Shown here one piece after another: positions 7,455 to 15,869 of a stretch of DNA of 64,000 bases; positions within the stretch are counted from its first letter, which is position 1, and each line of letters opens with the position of its first letter. The notes beneath the pieces were generated by a model, which worked only from the letters and a program-made list of their open reading frames with translations, ran no database searches and was not told the origin of the DNA. The DNA is from Vibrio sp. YMD68. Lineage in GTDB: Bacteria; Pseudomonadota; Gammaproteobacteria; Enterobacterales; Vibrionaceae. The position numbers were made by a program, and so were the translations under genes. The DNA lies in the NCBI RefSeq assembly GCF_029958905.1, contig NZ_CP124613.1, forward strand, positions 1,054,001 to 1,118,000. The letters are read 5' to 3'.

Positions 7455-9401
7455 ATGAAAAACAAAATGCAGTTTGAGCAGAGCATCAATAACCCTCTGC
7501 ATAGTCGGATTGGTCGTCGAATTATTCTGATCACGGTGATACTGAGTGGGGCCATCACTCTGATCATGACGCTTATTCAACTGTACTGGGATTATAATCG
7601 TGAATTTAATGCTGTTGATCAGCGACACTACGAAATAGAAAGTGTCCATGCTCCATTATTGGCCTCTTCTTTGTGGAATTTTGACCTTGTTGTTTTACAA
7701 GAACGTCTCGACGGTTTAGTCAATTTGCCTAAGATTGACTATCTGCAAGTGGACTCTGGCGACTACTCCTTCCATGCGGGTAGCAAGGTACTAGATGAGC
7801 GCATTTCAGTCAGTTTCCCTTTAGAATACCTGAGCCGTGACGGCGAAGATTCGGAGCTTCTCGGTACTATTTACATAGAATCCAACGCTAAGACCATTTA
7901 TGACGCACTGCTAATGCAGTTTTTTATTACCCTGATTTTCAACTCAATCAAAACCACCTTTGTGTGTATTCTTATCCTGCTGGTCTTTCATGAAAGCATC
8001 AATCGTCGAATATTCTTAATCGCAAAGTATTTAAGAAAATACAACCCACGGCACCCGTCAAAACCACTTAACCTATTTTATAAAAAATGGATTATGGAAG
8101 AGGACGATGAGCTAAATTGGTTGGCATATGAAACCAATAAAATCACCGCCGATGTCACCACGCTCTACAATAATATTAAGTTTGAACAAGAGCGACTCAG
8201 TGACTTTACTCATGTTTCATCTGACTGGTTGTGGGAAACCGACGAACTGGGAAAGTTGACCTACTACTCTGAATCCATGGCAAAGTCTCTCAACATTGAT
8301 CCTTCTGATAAGCCGTTCCTGTTTGATGTACCCGAGTTAAACGACCTGTCGAATTTGAAAAGGTGCGTAAAATTATCCACCGATTTTTCTCGATGTGAAG
8401 AAACGATCAAGATTGGTGAGCAAACTTATCATATGCTCTTTCAGGCGCTCGCACGGTTTTCTAATGGCAAATTCATTGGATTTCGAGGTACGAGCATTAA
8501 CATATCGGACTTAAAAGTGGCGCAGCTGCAACTTGAGACTCTCAATGCCAATTTAGAGCATACCGTAGCGGATAGGACAGCAGACTTAAAGCAGAGTATG
8601 GAGCAACTTCAAGCCACACAAGAGCAGCTAATAGAATCAGAGAAGTTGGCCGCACTTGGTGGCCTTGTTGCTGGTGTCGCCCATGAAGTGAATACCCCGC
8701 TCGGGATTTCAGTGACCGCAGCCTCAGTGATTCGCGATGTGAGCGCTGAATTAACAACCGCATTTTCAAATCAGACACTCACGAGTACTCAATTCAGTCA
8801 ACTGATGGAACAACTCAATGAAGGCAACGGCATGCTTGAGCAAAACCTTAACAGAGCAGCCAAGCTCATCAAGGACTTCAAGCAAACGGCGGTCGATCAA
8901 GTGTCTGAAGTTCGTACTCTTTTCAACGTTAAGGAAGTACTTGATTCACTGATGAGCAGTCTTCATTCAGAAACCAGACGAATCCCTGTTGTACCCGTTG
9001 TGTCAGGCAACGCCGAGATTGTCATGAATAGCCTACCTGGCGTTCTGACTCAAATCGTCACTAATCTTGTGATGAACAGTATTAATCACGCATTTGAAGA
9101 CTTCGATAATCCCATGATTTCAATTAGGTTCCATCAAAGAGACTCTGATATCGTGCTCGAATACACCGACAATGGCAGTGGGGTTGAAAGTGCATTGCAT
9201 CAAAAAATATTTGAACCGTTTTTTACCAGTAAACGAGGAAAAGGAGGCAGTGGGCTAGGCCTGAATTTGGTCTTTAATTTGGTTAAACAAAAACTGAGTG
9301 GCGATCTTCAATTTGAATCGGAACCTGGCCAGGGTGTCAAATTCACTCTGATCATTCCTAAAGATCTGCCACTGTCCATTGAAAATATACCTGCTGAATA
9401 A
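7455..9401 (+). CDS. membrane sensor histidine kinase with PAS domain
   Basis: A 648-residue kinase. One membrane segment spans about 22-44, a periplasmic sensor region about 45-150, and a second membrane segment about 155-178. A PAS-like domain (about 250-350, opening with HVSSDWLWETD) and a coiled coil (about 354-400) lead to the dimerisation/phosphoacceptor region with His410 in GVAHEVNTPLG. The ATPase has an N box (NLVMNSINHAF), G1 (DNGSG) and G2 (GGSGLGL). No receiver is attached. The next gene, convergent, is a receiver/HD-GYP protein and is the obvious candidate partner. Signal unknown. Confidence 0.88.
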   Translation: MKNKMQFEQSINNPLHSRIGRRIILITVILSGAITLIMTLIQLYWDYNREFNAVDQRHYEIESVHAPLLASSLWNFDLVVLQERLDGLVNLPKIDYLQVDSGDYSFHAGSKVLDERISVSFPLEYLSRDGEDSELLGTIYIESNAKTIYDALLMQFFITLIFNSIKTTFVCILILLVFHESINRRIFLIAKYLRKYNPRHPSKPLNLFYKKWIMEEDDELNWLAYETNKITADVTTLYNNIKFEQERLSDFTHVSSDWLWETDELGKLTYYSESMAKSLNIDPSDKPFLFDVPELNDLSNLKRCVKLSTDFSRCEETIKIGEQTYHMLFQALARFSNGKFIGFRGTSINISDLKVAQLQLETLNANLEHTVADRTADLKQSMEQLQATQEQLIESEKLAALGGLVAGVAHEVNTPLGISVTAASVIRDVSAELTTAFSNQTLTSTQFSQLMEQLNEGNGMLEQNLNRAAKLIKDFKQTAVDQVSEVRTLFNVKEVLDSLMSSLHSETRRIPVVPVVSGNAEIVMNSLPGVLTQIVTNLVMNSINHAFEDFDNPMISIRFHQRDSDIVLEYTDNGSGVESALHQKIFEPFFTSKRGKGGSGLGLNLVFNLVKQKLSGDLQFESEPGQGVKFTLIIPKDLPLSIENIPAE

Positions 9402-9461
9402 GCCAGGTTAATAATGTTAACGTCAGCACTTAAAATCAATAAGCCTAACGATCAAATAAGT

Positions 9462-9521
9462 TAGTTATTAGACGGCTGGTTATTAGACCGCTAGTTACTA
9501 AACCGCTAGTTATTAGACTTC
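9462..9521. repeat. four 15-bp tandem repeats
   Basis: Unit close to TAGTTATTAGACCGC, four copies, between the convergent sensor kinase and HD-GYP genes and ending 13 bases from the HD-GYP stop. Confidence 0.85.
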
Positions 9522-9534
9522 TAGGAAAAACGTA

Positions 9535-11079
9535 TTAATCAGGCAAGTCACTGCGGATCTGAATAAAATCCTGCCAGTGATCAATCATCAGGTCGACAAG
9601 CTCAGGTTCGAAATGTTTTCCTTTTTCAGCAACCAGTAATTCCTTTATCTTTTCATCTGACCAGGGTTGCTTGTAAGATCGTACCGAACCAAGCGCATCA
9701 AATACATCGGCAAGCGCGACGATTCTTCCACTAACAGGAATATCATAGCCCGATAGACTCGATGGATAGCCAGAACCATCCCATTTTTCATGGTGGCTTC
9801 CTGCTATTTCTTTGCCTGTAACGATGAGTCTTCGTTTTGACGAACTGAGAATATCGACACCAAAATCAACGTGCTTTTTCATGATTTCCCATTCATCAGC
9901 GTCAAGTTTACCTGGTTTATGCAAAATACTGTCGGGGATGGCGACCTTACCAATATCATGAAGTGGAGCGGCATCTTTAATTGACTCGACAATATCATTC
10001 GATAACCCATATAACTCGGCCAATTTTCCACTGATAAGGGACACACGTTGAACATGTGCTCCTGTTTCTCGACTTCTTGCTTCAACCGCGTTTGCTAGGT
10101 TATTCACCAACTCTTTCGAGGTTTCACGAAGATCAACCAACAAATTTAAGTTTTCAAACGTTAGGCTAATATTTCGCATGTAGATCTGAAGAAGCTGCTC
10201 ATCGAGAAGATTCAAAGGTCGATTTACATTGACGTATAAGAGGCTGTCGACACCTTCATCGGTATTGGTACAAAGCACATACGCATCAGGGTATTTGGCT
10301 GTTTTTTTTGTTCTCAGAACGTCACGACAACGCTCTGACACCAATTTAGGAAGTTTGTCTAATACACAGTCATAATACAAATCGACGAAACTGCCTGTTG
10401 CAGCTAAGGTAAACGCTCTTGATGCCTCAGCATCAGGGCCAGGCTGAACCACACAGTACAGTGCTGAAGTATCTAATTTCAAAAGGGACGTTAACTGGCT
10501 GAGTACCGACGATGCAAATTCTTGAAGGCTACTGGTGTTTTGCACCCGAGCGGATGCTTTTATCACTCGTCGTAAGCCCGTTTTTTGTTCTTCTATTAAG
10601 CAAAGATCGCGAAAAGAACGGAGCATGGAATAAAGCAATGTTTTTAGTTTTTGAGTGGTTAACTCCGTTTTTTCTTTATAGTCGTCAATATCATATTCTT
10701 GGATAACGGTATCTTCAGGTGCTTGGCCTGCTTGGCCCGTTCTTAACACCAACCTAATTAATGAGTTCTGTTGCTGCTCTCTAATGTACCTAACCAAGTC
10801 CAACCCAGCATGTTCCGTTTCCATCACGACATCGATCAAAGCGAGTGCGATGTCGTCTTCATTTGATAGCAGGTGCTTCGCTTCACTTGCGGACAATGCT
10901 GATAGTAGTTCTAATGGACGGCTCTGAAACTTAAAATTTGCCAACGCCAATCGAGTTATTTGATGCATTTGCTCATCATCATCAACAATGAGCACACGCC
11001 AGGGTTTTTGGCTGTGCTCAACCGGTGACAATTCTGCATCATCGAGAATAGGATCTTTTTTGTCAGCAAAAAGTTGCAT
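9535..11079 (-). CDS. response regulator with DUF3369 and HD-GYP domains
   Basis: A 514-residue cyclic-di-GMP phosphodiesterase candidate. The receiver spans about 28-150 with the acidic cluster VDDDE and phosphoacceptor Asp83. DUF3369 (GAF-like) covers about 160-330. The HD-GYP domain follows (about 335-505), with the metal-binding HDIGK, HH and the HHEKWDGSGYP signature all intact, so it should be active. It is convergent with the preceding sensor kinase and is probably phosphorylated by it. Output would be a fall in cyclic di-GMP, favouring motility over biofilm. Confidence 0.9.
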   Translation of the reverse strand: MQLFADKKDPILDDAELSPVEHSQKPWRVLIVDDDEQMHQITRLALANFKFQSRPLELLSALSASEAKHLLSNEDDIALALIDVVMETEHAGLDLVRYIREQQQNSLIRLVLRTGQAGQAPEDTVIQEYDIDDYKEKTELTTQKLKTLLYSMLRSFRDLCLIEEQKTGLRRVIKASARVQNTSSLQEFASSVLSQLTSLLKLDTSALYCVVQPGPDAEASRAFTLAATGSFVDLYYDCVLDKLPKLVSERCRDVLRTKKTAKYPDAYVLCTNTDEGVDSLLYVNVNRPLNLLDEQLLQIYMRNISLTFENLNLLVDLRETSKELVNNLANAVEARSRETGAHVQRVSLISGKLAELYGLSNDIVESIKDAAPLHDIGKVAIPDSILHKPGKLDADEWEIMKKHVDFGVDILSSSKRRLIVTGKEIAGSHHEKWDGSGYPSSLSGYDIPVSGRIVALADVFDALGSVRSYKQPWSDEKIKELLVAEKGKHFEPELVDLMIDHWQDFIQIRSDLPD

Positions 11080-11278
11080 AACACCTCTAAGTATTGACGG
11101 ATTAACTCTTTAAGTTTTAGCACAAAATTGGATTTTAGACGTGACTCAGACGGGCATAAACAGACAAAGACAGAAGATTGAGATCAAAATATTCGTTTTT
11201 GCTTTTACTTTAGAGCTGTTACTTTAAAAGCTCACACCTTATAACCTCACTTTGGGTAGGGCTAATCAGCAGTATAGA

Positions 11279-12124
11279 CTAACTGCCTCTCACAGTGTTC
11301 CTAAAGACTCTTGGCGTCATCTTACTCCACGCTTTAAATCGTGTACTGAAGTTTGCCGCATTCGGATAACCGACTATTTCACCGATATGTTGAACTGACC
11401 ATTCTGTTGATACGAGTAATCTTGCAGCATATTCCATTCGCATCCTCATGACGTGTACTTTAGGGCTGTGTCCATAATATTGCTGACACAGACGGTGAAA
11501 GTGAGGTTCCGAACAAGGCAAATTCGAAGACAACTGCGCGACCGTCCAATCTTTATGAAGTTGCCTTTGTACCATATCAAATACGCGCGTCATCCGTATT
11601 TTGGTTCTCGATTGCTCTAAATTAATCGGAGCATTGATCAGTAACTCAATTTGCTCAACCGCCCTTCTCCCTACTGCACCTCCGAGATCAATGGGCAGAG
11701 AAATCGAGCGTAACATCGCCAATATAGACGCATAGATGACTTCAGATATCGGCGTTAAAGAGTATTGAACTTCATCACCTACAATTTCCGGCCACTCTTT
11801 GTTCATGTCTAAAAACACCCACGCTATCTGCCAATCTTCTTCTTCAATACCAAAACCGATTTCTATTGAAGCCGGAGCTGAAATAACGGAGCTGGGTTCG
11901 AGTATGTGGCGACGTCCATTTGTTTCTAGCCACCCCCTGCCTTTTACAGTGTAAAGCAACATGTGTTTCTGTTGATTTTTCCTATAAATTGAAAAGACAT
12001 CTCTGCACGTCGCGATTCCACATTGAATGATCCCATATTCCTCTAGCATCATTACATGGGTATGGTCAATAAACTCATGATGCGTCTTTTCTGATATTAG
12101 TAGGCGTTCTTGTTTGTCATTCAC
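11279..12124 (-). CDS. AraC-family transcriptional regulator
   Basis: A 281-residue regulator with an N-terminal cupin-like sensing domain (about 25-150, with LLYTVKGRGWLETNGRRHIL) and a C-terminal double helix-turn-helix (about 180-280, with WTVAQLSSNLPCSEPHFHRLCQQYYGHSP split across the first helix pair and IVGYPNAANFSTRFK in the second). It is divergent from a MATE exporter, with a 14-base perfect palindrome in the 114-base spacer, so the exporter is the likely target. Effector unknown. Confidence 0.88.
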   Translation of the reverse strand: MNDKQERLLISEKTHHEFIDHTHVMMLEEYGIIQCGIATCRDVFSIYRKNQQKHMLLYTVKGRGWLETNGRRHILEPSSVISAPASIEIGFGIEEEDWQIAWVFLDMNKEWPEIVGDEVQYSLTPISEVIYASILAMLRSISLPIDLGGAVGRRAVEQIELLINAPINLEQSRTKIRMTRVFDMVQRQLHKDWTVAQLSSNLPCSEPHFHRLCQQYYGHSPKVHVMRMRMEYAARLLVSTEWSVQHIGEIVGYPNAANFSTRFKAWSKMTPRVFRNTVRGS

Positions 12125-12149
12125 ACTATATGCACCAACGAAATATGAT

Positions 12150-12163
12150 AGTTTTGCAAAACT
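12150..12163. promoter_or_regulatory. perfect 14-bp palindrome between araC-type gene and MATE gene
   Basis: AGTTTTGCAAAACT is fully self-complementary and lies 26 bases before the AraC-family start and 75 bases before the MATE start. AraC proteins usually bind direct repeats, so it may serve another dimeric regulator. Confidence 0.4.
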
Positions 12164-12238
12164 TATTGATATATTGAGACAATACTTTTCTTTGGGCAGG
12201 AATTAAACTTCTCATTAACACTGATGAGGAATTTTGCG

Positions 12239-13624
12239 ATGTTAACCACTTACCAAACGCTCGATAAACAATTTTGGCGTAAGCTCATTGACATAGGGCT
12301 GCCTGTTTCAATGCAAGGTCTTCTGTTTTCGCTGCTGGGTGTGGTTGATATCTTTATGGTGAGTCAACTAGGAGAATCAGCGACAGCCGCGGTAGGTGTC
12401 GGCAATCGTATCTTTTTCTTCAACTTAATCGTTATTGTCGGAACCAGTGGTGCGGTGAGTGTGCTAGCCTCACAATACTTTGGAGCCAACAACCTAGCGG
12501 GCGTCACTAGGACACTGGCACAAACATGGATGGTGGCATTATTGGTCACGCTCCCTTTTGTGCTGATCTATACCTTTGCCCCTGCAACCGTGGTGTCTAT
12601 TATCGCTTCGGATCCTGAGTACATTACTCTGGCGACAGATTACTTATGGATGACTGGCGTCAGCTTGTTGCTCACTGCCGTTGTCGTGCCTATGGAAGCG
12701 GCGCTTCGATCTGTCGGCGAAGCAAAAATGCCGACCAATGTCAGCATTATCGCCATTTTTATTAATGCCTTTTTAAATGCATTGCTGATTTTTGGTCTGT
12801 TTGGGTTTCCGGAACTGGGAGTGTTAGGCGCGGCTATCGGTACAACGGTTTCTCGCTTATGTCATACCTTGATGCTGTTCTACATGGTGAAGAAACATTA
12901 CGCCCATTTACTCCCAAATCGAAAAAGTTGGCAAGAAGGTCGCCGCCCAGAACATCGTCAGCGTTTCATAAAAGTCGCGACACCAATGATCATTCACGAT
13001 ACCGCGTGGGCAGGCGGCCTTCTGGTTTACAGCTATATCGTCGGCCAACTTGGCGTTGGAGAGCTTGCCATTATTTCATTACTGGCCCCCATTGAAAGCG
13101 TGCTGATTTCTGCTTTTCTCGGCTTTGCTGTTGCAGCTTCCATCATATTGGGTAACGAAATTGGCGCTAAAAATTATCAGCGTGTCTCTGATACATCGTG
13201 GTGGTACGTTATTACAAGCTGTGTATTGGCGTTATTGCTGGCGATTATCTGTTTACTGGCCTCACCACTGATTAGCGCTGTCTTGATGAAGAGCCCACTC
13301 AGTGACCCAGAAATGGCGGTGAATGTTTGTTTAGTCATGGCTTTTGGTATGGTGTTAAAAGTCTTTAATATGGTGGGGATTGGTGGCGTCTTAAAAAGTG
13401 GCGGGGATATTAGATACAGTATATTCATCGACCTCTTTGGACAATGGGCTGTCGGTATACCGCTTGCGTACTTTACGGGGATTGTCCTTGGTTGGCCATT
13501 GCACATGGTTATGATGATCATCCTACTAGAAGAGATCATCAAGATTTGCCTTACCGCTCAACGCATACAATCCAAAAAATGGATTAACAATCTTATTGAA
13601 GAGCCTGAGCCCCAAACTGGATAA
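12239..13624 (+). CDS. MATE family efflux transporter
   Basis: A 461-residue inner-membrane exporter with about twelve hydrophobic segments in two MatE repeats. The start DIGLPVSMQGLLF and the VDIFMVSQLGESATAAVGVGNR loop are typical. The family exports cationic drugs or metabolites using sodium or proton gradients. The ATG at 12239 is preferred over the in-frame ATG at 12224 because GAGGA (12226-12230) sits eight bases upstream of it. Divergent from an AraC regulator that probably controls it. Confidence 0.87.
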   Translation: MLTTYQTLDKQFWRKLIDIGLPVSMQGLLFSLLGVVDIFMVSQLGESATAAVGVGNRIFFFNLIVIVGTSGAVSVLASQYFGANNLAGVTRTLAQTWMVALLVTLPFVLIYTFAPATVVSIIASDPEYITLATDYLWMTGVSLLLTAVVVPMEAALRSVGEAKMPTNVSIIAIFINAFLNALLIFGLFGFPELGVLGAAIGTTVSRLCHTLMLFYMVKKHYAHLLPNRKSWQEGRRPEHRQRFIKVATPMIIHDTAWAGGLLVYSYIVGQLGVGELAIISLLAPIESVLISAFLGFAVAASIILGNEIGAKNYQRVSDTSWWYVITSCVLALLLAIICLLASPLISAVLMKSPLSDPEMAVNVCLVMAFGMVLKVFNMVGIGGVLKSGGDIRYSIFIDLFGQWAVGIPLAYFTGIVLGWPLHMVMMIILLEEIIKICLTAQRIQSKKWINNLIEEPEPQTG

Positions 13625-13712
13625 CAATCCTATTTGAGCAATACTATTTAAACAATATTGCTGAGCCAAAGTTACTGATGGCACCTGCCAACAAATCATC
13701 GAACTCACACCC

Positions 13713-13767
13713 AAAGGCCTTTAGCATCGTTTACTAAAACTCAGTAAACGTGTTATTGGCCTTTTTT
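13713..13767. terminator. bidirectional terminator between MATE and DOPA-dioxygenase-like genes
   Basis: An outer stem AAAGGCC/GGCCTTT encloses an inner 8-bp stem CGTTTACT/AGTAAACG. A run of seven T follows on the plus strand. A further smaller hairpin (GCAATA/TATTGC) lies just after the MATE stop. Confidence 0.7.
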
Positions 13768-13806
13768 TAACTCTTATTTTAAAACCTCATTTTTTAACAA
13801 GATTCG

Positions 13807-14124
13807 TTAAGAAAGCTTATCCTCAAATACGCCTAATTCTCGGCCTAACCAAACGGCATGTTCTGTATGATCTAACCGCTCATTATCACCGATAGGATGA
13901 ATAAGCACAGGAAAGTCACCACGCGCTTGATTCAACCATTGCGTGAAACCTTTGTCATCATTGGCAAAGTGAACTTCAAACATGGGCATTTTATGCGGCC
14001 CAACTAAGCCCATATTCAATGGGAAAACCTTAAGTACATCTCGCCTTTCTGCATCAATACGATCTTTTAGGGCTTCTGCTTGGGCGATATTTTTTAACGG
14101 GAAGTAAACGTGTGCATGAAACAT
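13807..14124 (-). CDS. DOPA 4,5-dioxygenase family protein
   Basis: About 105 residues of the family that includes extradiol DOPA dioxygenases. The N-terminal FHAHVYF motif and the C-terminal VLIHPIGDNERLDHTEHAVWLG supply the conserved histidines expected to hold iron. The start at 14124 is chosen because it precedes the family's first motif and has AGG six bases upstream; the frame stays open to 14238 but that extension is basic and unlike the family. Substrate in bacteria is not known. Confidence 0.78.
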   Translation of the reverse strand: MFHAHVYFPLKNIAQAEALKDRIDAERRDVLKVFPLNMGLVGPHKMPMFEVHFANDDKGFTQWLNQARGDFPVLIHPIGDNERLDHTEHAVWLGRELGVFEDKLS

Positions 14125-14378
14125 GATATGCCTATTAGGTTTATGGTGTTGCGAAATGGTCGTTCGGCGTTTTTTGACTGAGTGTTCCTTCACTGAGGAG
14201 TGACGCTCAGCGTGAACAATTTTACTGGCGAGACTCATTGATTACAATCACGTCCTGCTCCAATTCCCACTTAGCTGGCGTTATTTATTAGGTCGCATTA
14301 CAGCCTGTCATCAAATCTTCAGTTTGTGTCCCTTTTTGTTTTCCTTATAATGAACGCGATTTTATTCGAGATAAAAAA

Positions 14379-15122
14379 ATGATATCTAAAAACCAATTAA
14401 AGCTTGTTCGCGCTCTAAGCCAAAAGAAACAAAGAAAGGCGCTCGGCCTATTCTTGGTTCAAGGTGAAAAGAATGTCCTAGAACTGATCCATAGTTCTCT
14501 AACCACAAAACATATCTTTGCCACCGCTGAGTTCCTCGCTGCACATACTCATCAATTGGAAGGCTTTGATTGTGTAGAAGCATCACTCGATGAATTAACC
14601 AAAGTGAGCACATTAAAAAGCAATAATGCGGCGATTGCGATTGTTGAAACGCCAGAGGCTGAAACCCCATTCGCGAAAGGAATGATGATCGCCCTAGATG
14701 GCGTTTCAGACCCAGGAAATTTGGGAACCATTATCAGAGTTGCCGATTGGTATGGCATTAAGCACATTATCGCAAGCATTGACTGCGCTGACCCATATAA
14801 CCCAAAAACCATCAGTGCAACCATGGGAAGTTTTGCTCGCGTTCAAGTCACTCTTGTCGATTTACCCGCTTATCTAAAAGGCGCTAACTTACCGGTTTAT
14901 GGGGCATTCCTTGAAGGGGAAAGCGTCCATGACACTGCATTTAAGCCAGAAGGCATCTTACTTATGGGCAGTGAATCGCATGGTATACGCAGTGAGGCAT
15001 CGCCTCTGGTGACAGACAAAATTACCATACCATCTTTTGGCGAAGCAGAATCACTGAATGTCGCGATGGCGAGTGGGATCATCCTGGATAACTGGCGTCG
15101 TCAGCACAGATCGCCCTTGTAG
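14379..15122 (+). CDS. SpoU-family (TrmH/RlmB-like) RNA methyltransferase
   Basis: A 247-residue S-adenosylmethionine-dependent 2'-O-methyltransferase. The N-terminal third (KNQLKLVRALSQKKQRKALG) is the SpoU substrate-binding type domain. The knotted catalytic domain shows the three motifs: DGVSDPGNLGTIIRVADW, LLMGSESHGI and IPSFGEAESLNVAMASGII. It probably modifies ribosomal RNA or tRNA; which nucleotide is not clear. It stands alone and ends before a strong terminator. Confidence 0.88.
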   Translation: MISKNQLKLVRALSQKKQRKALGLFLVQGEKNVLELIHSSLTTKHIFATAEFLAAHTHQLEGFDCVEASLDELTKVSTLKSNNAAIAIVETPEAETPFAKGMMIALDGVSDPGNLGTIIRVADWYGIKHIIASIDCADPYNPKTISATMGSFARVQVTLVDLPAYLKGANLPVYGAFLEGESVHDTAFKPEGILLMGSESHGIRSEASPLVTDKITIPSFGEAESLNVAMASGIILDNWRRQHRSPL

Positions 15123-15167
15123 CTAGTACGTTTACAAAAAAGGGCGTGTACAAAAAAGTACGTGTAA

Positions 15168-15202
15168 AAAAAAAGCGTTAAGTGGCTTCTTAACGCTTTT
15201 TT
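15168..15202. terminator. strong intrinsic terminator after the SpoU gene
   Basis: GCGTTAAG/CTTAACGC forms an 8-bp stem around TGGCTT, flanked by A and T tracts on both sides, so it may serve both the SpoU gene and the convergent ferredoxin gene. A degenerate repeat of about 16 bases (GTACAAAAAAG type) precedes it. Confidence 0.85.
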
Positions 15203-15284
15203 CCATTAAAACAAAAGATTGAAACATTACAGAACGATAAAAACACAAGAGCAGAAATCAAATTAATGCTGACTTGTGCGCGGG

Positions 15285-15608
15285 TTATTTCTCTAGCATC
15301 CCTAGTTTATTTTCCACCCCGTTCCACTCTTCCGCTTCTTCCATAGCAGGCTTAACTTCGGTGATATTGGGCCATATTTCAGCAAGCTCTTCATTTAACT
15401 TAATGAATACTTGTTGATCATCAGCCAGCTCATCTTCTTGGAAAATAGCTTGAGCGTTACATTCAGGCACACATAACCCACAGTCTATGCAATCAATTGG
15501 ACTAATCGCTAAGAAGTTTGGACCTTCATAAAATGCATCTGCTGGGCATACGGCCACGCAGTCAGTATACTTACATTTGATGCAGTTATCGGTTACGACG
15601 AACGCCAT
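15285..15608 (-). CDS. fdxA: 7Fe-8S ferredoxin
   Basis: A 107-residue soluble electron carrier. The first cluster region is [14 protein letters not shown] and the second [11 protein letters not shown], giving one 3Fe-4S and one 4Fe-4S cluster as in FdxA of other proteobacteria. The length is typical and the C-terminal half is acidic. It is a single gene. Redox partner not evident; the next gene on the other strand is an FAD dehydrogenase but they are not in one operon. Confidence 0.88.
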   Translation of the reverse strand: MAFVVTDNCIKCKYTDCVAVCPADAFYEGPNFLAISPIDCIDCGLCVPECNAQAIFQEDELADDQQVFIKLNEELAEIWPNITEVKPAMEEAEEWNGVENKLGMLEK

Positions 15609-15786
15609 GGTGACTCGCTCTTAATTAGTCAAATTCAGGATGGGGGATGATACTGATCCTTGATAAAAATACAATCATCTTAAAATGAAAATTGTTAGAT
15701 TGGCACGCTCATTCTCCCCGATTAATTTCCGTTAAAGTATATGACACTTCGCTCTACTTCACGTAAAATGCGCGCCATTGTGAGCG

Positions 15787-15818
15787 TAGTCATCTAGTCA
15801 TCTAGTCATCTAGTGATC
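15787..15818. repeat. four 8-bp tandem repeats
   Basis: TAGTCATC repeated three times and once as TAGTGATC, about 50 bases upstream of the FAD dehydrogenase start. Confidence 0.75.
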
Positions 15819-15869
15819 AGAGATTTGGATGACTGTGCTAAGACACCTATTATCAACATCGAGAACCCC

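Noticed and set aside
15696..15712. Sigma-54 promoter-like TTGGCACG
   Set aside because: The -24 half looks right, but the -12 GC element is missing at the needed spacing.
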